Positions 36,690-45,725 of a stretch of DNA of 64,000 nt are shown one piece after another. This stretch comes from Diphasiastrum complanatum (Eukaryota > Streptophyta > Lycopodiopsida > Lycopodiales > Lycopodiaceae), in assembly GCA_029204225.1 (NCBI GenBank), contig CM055100.1, forward strand, positions 47,734,395 through 47,798,394, in the 5' to 3' direction. The notes under the pieces are model-generated. The model had not been told where the DNA came from, did not search any database, and worked only from the letters and a program-made list of their open reading frames with translations. Numbering within the stretch: the stretch's first letter is position 1; every line of letters starts with the position of its first letter. A program made the position numbers and the translations under genes.

Positions 36690-36960
36690 AGTCATTAATT
36701 TCATGAGTCAAACTTTACCAAGCATGTAACTGTTTTATGCTCAAGTTTTCTTTTAAGACCAATGATGATAGCATTGTCATTATCAAGATAATGTGGCAAC
36801 ATGTTTTGTACTTTATCAAGGTTGGCAAGCACATTTATAATGCTTCCAGTTGTTCCAAGTTTACCTTGATTCACGTATTTGCAAATATGCAATTCTAGAA
36901 GCAAGTAGCCATTCTTCTAATTCATTGACTATTGTAATTGAAGGTATCCCAAAATTTAGA
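36690..36960 (-). pseudogene. Helitron Rep/helicase N-terminal fragment
   Basis: On the minus strand one frame reads TIVNELEEWLLASRIAYLQI. After a shift the next reads GKLGTTGSIINVLANLDKVQ, NMLPHYLDNDN and AIIIGLKRKLEHK. This matches the conserved block of plant Helitron proteins (N..EE.LIAPRI.F.QI....G....GNVVNVP.......LPR......I.VKLKRKL..K..Y) ahead of the rolling-circle Rep domain. The HUH motif and helicase are absent. Orientation is opposite to the Helitron termini at 32.9-34.8 kb. Confidence 0.65.
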
Positions 36961-37292
36961 CACGTATTTATAGGGGATAGGAATTTAGGCGTTTTGACTT
37001 GCAATAGATAGTTTTTTCAGTAATTATATGAAATTTTTTTCTTTGAAGATTGCATGCAACATGAGTCTGAAAATGGAAGTAAATGCATTCACAATCGACA
37101 CATGGATAAATAGGAGTATCTTCAATACGTTCATAGTAATTTATTATAAGTGGGTCATGATTGTCAAATTGTTTATTTAGTTGATTGGTGGTGGTTGATA
37201 TGAAATTGGTGTTTTTTGCTTTGTTGTATAGTGTATGTCAAATTCGTCTGATTCTATTTAAAATACTAAAGTTGCTATAGGGAACATATCTA

Positions 37293-37450
37293 ACCACTTT
37301 ACCTGATCTTAGCTATTGTGTTGGTAGATAAAGTCAATTAATGCATGATCCTAGTGTGGAGCATTGGAAGATAGGCAAGAGAGTATTGAGGTACATCTCA
37401 GGTTCTAGAGACTTTGGCATTGTTTATGGAGGATCATCACCTACTTGTAT
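37293..37450 (+). pseudogene. pol: Copia pol fragment ahead of RNase H
   Basis: The + strand encodes PDLSYCVGR, then SQLMHDPSVEHWKIGKRVLR and YISGSRDFGIVYGGSS. This is the copia segment before RNase H (RPD..Y.V...S.FM..P...HW...KRVLRYL.GT...GI.Y). It is truncated just before the RNase H core. Confidence 0.85.
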
Positions 37451-37486
37451 GTGTGAAAAATAGAAAAAATTATCTATGTTGAGTTG

Positions 37487-37900
37487 TGTTAGCTGATGCC
37501 ATGCCCCTAAGGTGTCGATGCAGTGCCTCATCACTCAAAAGGGCTCCAGTGGAGATGATGTTGAGAGCCGAGTCTAAGAGCACGAGAATTACTAGTGCTA
37601 GGCTAAGTGCATATTTTGTGTTCCCCATGGTAATTCCCAAAAGATGGAAAACCATGTGGGAGCTAGTAATTTGGGCCCTCTCAAACCTTAGATGTATTTT
37701 AAAGAAAGAGGCCTCTTTGTAAATAGAAAGCTAGTGGTGGAACTCAAAAGTCTGTAGAATGGAGTTAAGTAGCTCACTTCTATAAGAAAAGGCCTCCTCC
37801 ACGAGTTGGAGAGCATATGTTCATGTACTGAAATGTTGTTGCTCTTTTAATTAAAGATTCTACTACTTGTATTTCTCTCTATGCTCCATCTTCATGCATT
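37487..37900 (+). mobile_element. LTR fragment related to the LTR at 47928
   Basis: The segment starts TGTTAGCTGATGCC and shares with 48010-48140 the ordered motifs GAGAGCCGAGT, CGAGAATT.CTAG, GGTAATTCCCAAA(A)GATGGAA and CATGT.GGAGCTAGTAA. Towards the end is TTTAATTAAAGATTCTACTA. The borders are approximate. Confidence 0.55.
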
Positions 37901-38459
37901 TAGTTTGAGTACTTGTGTATGAATGTGATGTTGTGATTCTTTCTCTTTCAGGATTGGTTTGTGATTAGTTTCAGGTAGATGTGCAAGGCTTGGAGGTTGA
38001 TCCATCATGACACTCAGATCCGATGCTTCCTTGTTCTTGTCTCTCTGAGAAGTGTTTCTTACAATTGTTGAGTGATAATTGTAAGAAGCGCTTTGTAGGT
38101 TTCACAAATGTTTTAGTTAGTTGTTGTATTTTGTGAATCACATAGATAGGATAGATTAGGTTCCTTGTGAGTAGTAGATTAGATTCTTTTCCAAGAAGAG
38201 CAGAAGTAGAATTAGGAATAATCTGCATACTATAAGAATTCAAGAAAGATCTGAAACATAACTGTAGAATGTAGATCTTGATAGATTATGTATTCAAGAT
38301 GAGCTTCCATTGCCAGTCTAGGATCGAGATCAAGCAGTAGATGTGCTTAATTGACAAGCGGGGCACATACCACCATACTGCAAGAAGGTTGTGAATCAAT
38401 AAGATAGCTAATAGTATCTGCAAACAAGTTAGGGGCTATAGTGACTTTTTTGTGTCATT
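37901..38459. other. Spacer between LTR fragments
   Basis: No coding motif recognised. A short inverted match, AGAAGTGTTTCTTACAATTG with CAATTGTAAGAAGCG allowing a short loop, lies near 38049-38095 and could form a hairpin. Confidence 0.4.
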
Positions 38460-39060
38460 ACACATGTTAGTAGTTAGAGGTAACTCGAGCAAGTACACAT
38501 GCCACATGATGATTAGGCCAAATCCAAAAGTAAGTTAGGCACTTGACACATGTCATGGTGACACTTCCTATGTGCTGTATTGAGATCATGTGACCAATCA
38601 CAAGTTAGAGATCCATGAAATTGGTCCAATCAAGTTTGAGGGTCATTACGTCACTAAGCCAATCACATTTAGAGGAGGAAAAGAAGGGTTCCAATCATGT
38701 TTCACTCCCCTTCACCTCAATTTGCTACTTATATGTGTCTTAGATCAACTCTATGTAAGTTTTTTGGAGTTAATGAGAGTTTCTACATTTTGAACTATTT
38801 TGGCTTTCTCTCTCTACCAGAGTCTTGAATGTTGGATTCTCTCTCTACCCGAGAGAAAGGCTTTTCCACATTTAGTTTTTTCATCCACAAGTCTCCACAC
38901 GTGTAAATATACTTTGGTGTTTGATATATGCATGTTACATAGTGTTGTTTCCTTATATTTGTGAGATAGGTCTTGGATTTCAATCTATGTTTGATTTATG
39001 TGCAATCATCACATCTTAGGAGATCATAATCACACTTTTGGGAACTCCCACATGTTGGAA
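38460..39060 (+). mobile_element. LTR-like fragment related to 4300-4935
   Basis: It carries ACATGTCATGGTGACACTTC, CTCTCTCTACCAGAG and CTCTCTCTACCCGAGAG in the same order and spacing as the minus strand of 4300-4935. No adjacent internal coding region was recognised. Confidence 0.45.
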
Positions 39061-39483
39061 TTTTATGCTCAAGCCCGATTCCATTAGGTAATGAGCATTC
39101 TGGAAAATTCTTTTTTCTATCTATTCTTGAAAAACAACAAAAACAAAGAAGAAAAGGCTCGAAGTTTTGTACAGAAGATCGAAAAATTCAGGATCGAATT
39201 TTTCCGACCCAAGTCTTTTTTGACCCAATATTAATCCCATCAAAGAGAGATTTTTCGAGCCTAGATCGGAGCGGATCGGATTGAGGTGAAAAATATCCGG
39301 ACGTCTTCGACCCTTAATCAGATTGGATCGGGTCTAATTTATCCGAGCATCTTCGACCCTTTGTATAAATCCGACCCTTTGTAAATTATCCAACTCTTTG
39401 TATGAATCTGATCCTTTGTATATTTTTGAATACTGTTAATTAGAAAATTCGACCCACATACGGATAAAATAACAACTACATTA
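39061..39483. other. Unassigned DNA with short CCGACCC-type repeats
   Basis: Variants of ATCCGACCCTTTGTA occur several times at about 39340-39420 (for example CGACCCTT, AATCCGACCCTTTG, TCTGATCCTTTG). No gene recognised. Confidence 0.45.
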
Positions 39484-40195
39484 TGTGGGACTATAGTAGA
39501 TTTTCTCAAGCTTTCAATGCACTTATCATCTGACTTCTAGTAGAGTCAACGTCTTGACAGACATCTTTTGTAACAATATACAAGGATTATTTTGTAACGA
39601 TGATCAGTGATTAAGTAAAATTAGAATCAGTTAGTTAGTATTGTTATATTCCAGTATTCTGCTATCAACGATTTTCAGCTGAAGCTTGGTATTTGCGCGC
39701 AACTTCATGCTCTTGTACTCCATTTTGATAATTATCACAGTGCAAGTTTTTGTCTACGTTCTAGTTCTATTGAGCATTGCTGTATTATTTGATCCATATT
39801 CTTGAATGCATTGCTGGTAATTGCCTCACTTTCGATCACTTCCGCTGCACACCATGTTTCCATTGATTTTCGACATGGTATCGAGCATCTGTTTCTATCA
39901 GAGCTCTACTAATCCGATATCATCTCGATTTCTCTGATTTTTCAACATGGTATTAGAGCTCAGCTCTCTGATCGTGTAGATTTACGACATGGTATCAAAG
40001 CGGGTGGCTCAGTAATCTGCATTTCCATTGCGGATTCAGTCTTGTATCTATCAAGACTTCATCTAAGCAAGTGCACAACCAACAATATCTCGTTATTGTT
40101 GTTTCTACCAACGATATCACCTCTACACCAAAATGGATTCATTAGAGGAGTTCTCAATATCAAAAAGACTCTTTAAGGAATGCCATGTAGGATAT
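39484..40195 (+). mobile_element. Copia 5' LTR and leader with three primer-site-like copies
   Basis: A putative LTR begins TGTGGGACTATAG at 39484. It is followed by TGGTATCGAGC (39876), TGGTATTAGAGCT (39948) and TGGTATCAAAGCG (39990), each directly after ACA. All resemble the initiator-Met tRNA site TGGTATCAGAGC. The last is followed by a ~130-bp leader and an ATG at 40133 (MDSLEEF), the likely gag start, before similarity stops near 40195. The LTR start is less certain than its end. Confidence 0.6.
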
Positions 40196-40660
40196 AGAAA
40201 AATATCAAAATAAAAAAAACAATCATGTTTATTTGCTTGCCCACACCACTCCCAAGGCATCCCCAACTCCCAATGATCTAACCATAGTGTCTATAGTCAC
40301 AGTTAAGAACTGCTAACAGTTCGCAGTATAACTTGACTAAAATAAAAAAATATTCCCTCCATTGGTTACGAAAAGGGCAATATTTTCACTGGATCTAGAA
40401 TATGACCGCCATCCCCAAATTCGAATCAGGAAAAATTGCAAAATGTTTACATATGCATTTCTTCCACGAGAATGGAAATATGAGCGCCAACTACCTATTG
40501 GAATGAAAAAATGAGCGGCATTTCCAATTTGAATCAAGCATACAAGCATGGAGATTGGATTGATCGTACATAATATATAATATAATCAAAGATGAGTATT
40601 TTGTTTTGCTTCATAGAATCTTGTCATAGTACTTTGATGCAACTAATTATTCTATTATTT
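40196..40660. other. Boundary region before the 40.6-47.1 kb gene cluster
   Basis: No coding motif. Internal repeats of the type GGAAATATGAGCGCCA / GAAAAAATGAGCGGCA occur at 40340-40540. One end of a large element could lie here, but I found no convincing terminal inverted repeat matching 47.1-47.4 kb. Confidence 0.35.
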
Positions 40661-40665
40661 ATTTG

Positions 40666-41455
40666 ATGATGACATTGTATCATCTACATGTGGATATCCC
40701 TATTGATTTGGCACCTTTGCAGAGGAGAGGAGGCAAAGGAATTCAAATATTTGCTGAGGATTGTTCTCGTTACAGGGCAGAAGGAAAAAGAAACTTGGAT
40801 TTGTGGATAGATGGAACATTATATCCACAAGATCCAAGCACTTTGACACATCCCACATTCTCTTCAATAACTCATTTAGTTACATGGATATGCAATGGGC
40901 ATAGTGGATTACTAGGATATTGTGAAAGATTGTAGAACCATGGAAAACAACTTTATATAAATAAAGTTCAGTTTTTAGAAGGTGAGTTAATTTGGATATC
41001 CTCTTATTGTCAAAATAGAGATTGTCATCTCCAAAAGACGTTAGAAGAAAATGAACAACTTAAAAAAAATAATGAATCATTACAGAAAATAACAATCAAT
41101 ATCAAATCAAAACTAGAGCAAATGCAATCAGTCTTACAGTCTATTCGTATTGAAAATTTACAATTATTGAAGGATGTGGATTTGGCAAAGAAGAAGGCTA
41201 AAAGTAAGAAGCGAAAGCGACAAAGTTGCAAGGATATTCAAATGCTTTCAAAAGGAGGTTATCGAAATGAAGGATTCGTGCATTCAAGTAAGCATATTCT
41301 GATTTTTGTAAGTTTTTCAATGACATTTGGATTTAATTTCAGCTATGATGATATTTTGTTAACTATCTATTTTTTTTTGCAGATCTGCATTAGTAGCTCC
41401 TCGAAATATTAAAGGCAATGCTTCACTAGGAATGTCATTGGGCACAATATTGACT
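40666..41455 (+). pseudogene. Coiled-coil protein of an unidentified element (homologue of 20590-22285)
   Basis: The frame from ATG 40666 reads MMTLYHLHVDIPIDLAPLQR, then NLDLWIDGTLYPQDPS and GHSGLLGYCERL. It meets a TAG at 40933 and continues in the same frame with FLEGELIWISSYCQ and a strongly charged helical stretch (KTLEENEQLKKNNESLQKIT, KSKLEQMQSVLQSIRIENLQ) ending in a basic tract (KKKAKSKKRKRQ). An intron (about 41289-41384, acceptor TTTTTTTTTGCAG) leads to ALVAPRNIKGNASLGMSLGT and a TGA at 41453. The order YHLHV, DLW..G.L.P, GLLGYC, coil, basic tract matches the minus strand copy at 22285. The Cys-rich second half of that copy is missing. The function is unknown. Confidence 0.6.
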
Positions 41456-42820
41456 TGATCCACTGAGCGTAACATTCTCATCAATAAAGCCTAAAATGTT
41501 CAAAACATAAGATCTTTTGACAAAAATGATCTTATTTGTCTTAACAAATTTATGTCCTCCTATGTAAAATGATAAAGCTTTAACTGCCATTATAAGACTC
41601 TCCCCAACTGGGCTCAGCTTGGATTGAGCAATACAGATCTCATTCTTCTGGAAATGCCTAAGATAGTGGCCTAGTCCACTGTCCCTCTGGAACGAGGATG
41701 CGTATTGTCTGAAACCACCTCGTCTCACAGCAAAATCATCTATTATGAGAGCATCCTGCAATAGGAAATATGTTAGCAAAAACACATTCAGTGATTAAAA
41801 ATATTATAATGCAAGGAAGTTTAAACACTTACACATTCTTCATCATTAGCAGCAACCAGATCGAGATGATCAATATAATGACCATATACTGAAGTGGAAT
41901 CATCAGTGAAATGCATTAATGATGGACGAGGGAAGCCCATCTGGGATTGAAATGTCGTGAATTCTTCATTGGATGGTCTACCTCGCCCATCTTCGACTAT
42001 ATTTGATAAAATCTTAGTCAGGCATTCTTCACCGGTCATAAGTCCCTCCTCATCATCAAAATCAATACCAGCAACAAGGTCATGTGTTTCAAAATCTACA
42101 AAGTCGGAGAATTCAAAAATTGTGCCGGATAATAAACATAGAATCTCGTCTTCACGATAGTCAAAAAATTACATAAATCAACAGTAGTAAAATATACATC
42201 GTCATTAATATAATATACAAGCAAATTGAAAAGACATTTCGACTCCTCTATAGGGTTGGATTCATCATCAGATGTGTTTTGGCCAATAAAAGAATCCCGG
42301 AGAACATCAATATTTACATCAATAAAGTCACTTTTCTTAAGAAAGTGATTGATATCCTTAATAGCTGACTGAACAGAGGATGATGCAAAAGGAGAGTCAG
42401 CAACAGAAACTTCCTCATCATTTGGAATCTGAACTAACAAAAAAAGTACGAAACCACTCTGATATTCAACCAATCGACATTTCTTGTTGCAATACGGGCA
42501 CATTGAACTGCTTTTGAAAAGATCAAACAATTTGGTGAACATTCTATCCAGTCTATGTCTGAAAGCTGGGAAGAACTGAACAAGATCAGTATAATGCATG
42601 TACTTGAGTGGACCTATGGAGAATACATGCTTACTAAGGATATATCTGAATCTAACGTAATGTTCATAAAATACGTCAGAATTTGGTTGTGCAGTCCTGA
42701 AAACATGTAGATATGGCCTGAATAGGCTGTGGAAGTAGTCTAGGTTTTCAGTAATCCCAAATTCACTAAGAAATGAACTCAAGCCCGAATCTCGTGAGGA
42801 CCTGAGGAAGAGGCCATGGC
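41435..42820 (-). pseudogene. Unknown gene divergent from the H3/Ulp1-like gene
   Basis: The minus strand encodes SRDSGLSSFLSEFGITENLD, then YFHSLFRPYLHVFRTAQPNS and HVFSIGPLKYMHYTDLVQFF, a Cys motif CPYCNKKC (near 42490) and an acidic region. A frameshift near 42160 leads to FEFSDFVDFETHDLVAGIDF and DDEEGLMTGEECLTKILSNI. After an intron (donor GTAAGTG near 41830, acceptor TATTGCAG near 41766) comes DALIIDDFAVRRGGFRQYAS with SFQRDSGLGHYLRHFQKNE, ending in QYCAQ and a stop at 41435. RDSGL..(F/Y)L..F occurs in both parts. I recognise no family. The 3' end overlaps the convergent gene at 41455 by about 20 bp. The open frame extends upstream to 42980, but that part overlaps the promoter repeats. 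The exact start is unclear. Confidence 0.5.
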
Positions 42821-43644
42821 AGTAACGTGAATATCGCACTTGTGCGCGAGGGAGAACTGAAACAAAACTAACTATCAAGATGGTGCACAAGAGGGATATG
42901 TACGGCAGGCAGATACCGAATATCGCACTTGTGCACAAGTAGGTATCGTTGCAAGCAAACGGACAACAATGCGTGCGCACAAGAGTGACATGCCACGAAT
43001 TTCAAGACGGTAAAAAATTAATCAGTTTTCGTGCCATTTATACTAAATTTTTGCACGTGTGGTCAACGGACAAAGGACACGTGTCTACTTTCAATTGGAC
43101 TACAGGCACTGGCACGTGTGAGGTGACACTTGGACACGTGTGAAATGACACCTAGACAGATGTCGCATGTTCATTCGTTTGCTCGACAACAAGTGTCGCT
43201 CTCACATTTGCTCGTACAAATCCCACACGTGTAATGTGACAGGGTGGCACGCGTTGCTCTCGCAATTGTCCGTACAACTCCCACACGTGTGACAGGACGT
43301 TCTTTCGCATGTGCGAACCGCGATATAAAATCACAAACTTCGATGACTTTTTTTTCACTTTTTTTTTTCGTTCTGCATATCGCACTTGTGCGCGTCCTTC
43401 ACCATCGATATTCCTCCTACCGCCTTCCATGCGCATAGGTCCGATACATCTGCCTATGTGTCTCCTCGTATCGCACTTGTGCGTCTTTCTTCAAAACTAA
43501 TCGCTCTCTCTTATATTCGGCTCGCACAAGTTCAATATACCGTACATTTTGACCGTACATATCGGTCCTCTGCGAGGTCTTTATCATCCCTCCCTGCTCA
43601 TCCTAACCGTCACGCACAAGTCCGCTATCCCATAGTACACATCC
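42821..43644. promoter_or_regulatory. Shared divergent promoter with two kinds of repeated palindromes
   Basis: TATCGCACTTGTGC occurs four times: core CGCACTTGTGCG at 42835, 43381 and 43472, and GCACTTGTGCACAAGT at 42925, which contains a perfect 14-bp palindrome (42927-42940). Half sites CGCACAAG occur at 42976, 43523 and 43613. Between them six CACGTG boxes lie at 43054, 43078, 43113, 43135, 43226 and 43284. Two ~58-bp direct repeats (TCGTACAAATCCCACACGTG and CCGTACAACTCCCACACGTG) cover the last two. Two full sites flank each gene start, so the region looks like a bidirectional promoter bound by a dimeric factor and by bHLH/bZIP proteins. The binding is inferred. Confidence 0.55.
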
Positions 43645-45401
43645 ATGGATAGGAGAAAATAGACAAGGAGGGACTTCTTCTCTCCTGGCTCATCCTCAGC
43701 CCCTACGGTTGCCATTACACCACCCGCTAGACCTAGAACGCGCAACCGCAGTAGGTGGCTCTCTGAGATACGCAAGTATCAGAGATCAACAGCTCTGTTG
43801 ATCCCAAGAGCTCCATTCTACTGTGCTGTTTGAAACATAACAAGAAATGATCTCGAACAGCTAGTTAGATTCATACCCAGTGCTCTTCAGTGCCTTCAGG
43901 AGGCTGCTGAAGAATACATTAGCCTTTTTTTGAGGATTTTTTTTTGCTTGCAATCCATTCCAAGAGAGTCACCATAATGCCCAAGGATTTTCAGCTCCTG
44001 ATGAGAATGAGGGATAGGTATTGTAGGTTACACGTATCTCAGCCTGCTGCTCCTAGACCAACTCCTCTAGATAGGATTGATCTTCCTACGAAGCGTCCTA
44101 GGAAACAGACAGCCGCCAAGAGAGCTCTGAAGAAAGTAAGGAGGGTAGACACCACAGATTCTGTGAAGCCTAACCCGAAGTCCATTGTAGATAATGTTGT
44201 TGTTGATAATGTTGTAAATATAGCTACATCTATTTTGGATATCCCTTTAATTCATGTAGATACTACACATCCACCTCCTCCTCCTTCTCCAAATTCTTAT
44301 ACATATATAGATTCGAATGATTATCTTAAATTTGAGAAAGACATATCCGATGCTATAGATACAATTGGTACTCCTTTTTGTTTTAGACTAGATGAACTTG
44401 ATTTTAGTATTAATTTTAGAGTTCTAGATTGCTTGGATCTCAAAGACAGACGGACTTTTATCAGTGACGCTGTGATAGAGTCTGGGCTTACACTCTTGCA
44501 ATATGACATTGCAAGAGATTCATCCAATGAGTTGCTGGTGCTGAGTAACTTTCTGCTTCAGGCCTTCAAGGAGAATAATGACACATTGTCACAGTGTCTG
44601 ACAAGTGGATTTACACCAGCAACAAAGTATCTGCTCATCCCTTATCATACAAAGTAAGATATACTAAATGCTTCTTGTTATTTTATGCATTAACATTGGC
44701 ATTGTCAATGGAAATAGTTCTCAGACTTGCAGCTAAAGAAATTTCAATCTTATTTTGTAGTGAAAACTGGAGGTTGAACCTGATTTCTATTAAGAAATTT
44801 GTAGATAATGGTATTAAAGGTTTTTGTGTCAAGATGAATTCGGCGAGAAATACGCATAAGGATGTAGATATATACCTTCCATATCTAAGTAAATATATTC
44901 CTACAGATGTTCCCCATTCCGTGGATTGGCAGATCGTCAGTTTGGAGGTAAACTTTGTCTTTCTTAATAGCATTTTGAAATCAGTATTCTAATATAATTG
45001 TTTCATTCTAATTCATTATGTTTCATAATTGATTTCTTGTGTGCTGAATTATTATGTAGTCACTCCAGCAAAATGATTCATTCAGCTGTGGGTGGTACAC
45101 ATTATACAAGAAAAAGTTATTTTTTGAGTGGTTCAACCTTCAGCAAGATGTTGATATTTCTAAGGTAATAAATTCTGTTTATTCTTATTTTGGAATCATG
45201 ATTAGTTTCCTATTTTGTTGATGTTTTTGGCCATTAATAATACATGAATGTTCTATTTTGCAGTTTACACTTCCTGAGTACACATCAAGCTAGGTGTACA
45301 GATTTAGACAAGAAATTATCTTGAGTATATTGGCTAGGGCAAGGCTTCAGCCTCCCGTTAGTGATGATGGTGCAAAGGATGATGTAGTTATACTAAATTA
45401 A
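43645..45401 (+). pseudogene. Histone H3-like (CENH3-like) domain fused to a Ulp1/C48-like protease domain
   Basis: There are four exons: 43645-44653, 44761-44947, 45060-45164 and 45264-45401. The introns of 107, 112 and 99 bp are GT/AG and keep phase throughout. Exon 1 starts with an H3-tail-like MDRRK.TRRD, then LSEIRKYQRSTALLIPRAPF, DLEQLVRFIPSALQCLQEAA and, after an indel in a T9 run near 43941, LAIHSKRVTIMPKDFQL: αN, α1, α2 and α3 of an H3 fold. LLIPRAPF, KDFQL and one extra loop-1 residue are CENH3-like. A basic linker (PRKQTAAKRALKK) and a Pro-rich stretch lead to LIPYHT.ENWRLNLISI and QQNDSFSCGWYTLY, the Gln and Cys block of C48 proteases. The His and Asp positions look like Asn. Stops at 43660, 43831 and 45291 are single C-to-T type changes. 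The full length would be about 480 residues. Confidence 0.7.
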
Positions 45402-45725
45402 AATCAAAACAAATATGGATAGCATAGAACAAAAATACATGTATAGAATTCATAGAAAAATATACATTGATATATCAAATGCTACTCCAGTTTATGGATT
45501 TAGGAGCACAAAATACATGTACTGATGCCCAACTTGGGCTTTCAACTATTGAATGAAAGAGTGTATACACAGATTTTTACTAAAGTTTATTTGAAACTAT
45601 TGTTCTCCCAAAATGGTGATTGTTGTAGGTAGATCTTTGCAGCACGTTATCAACTCATGTCTTTTTCGCATCTGTGACATGGCAAATATTAGTGAATGTG
45701 CAATTGTAAATGATGACATTTTCTA
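45402..45725. other. Spacer between convergent genes of the cluster
   Basis: AT-rich sequence with no recognised motif. It separates the 3' ends of the H3/Ulp1-like gene and the minus strand gene at 45726-47102. Confidence 0.4.
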
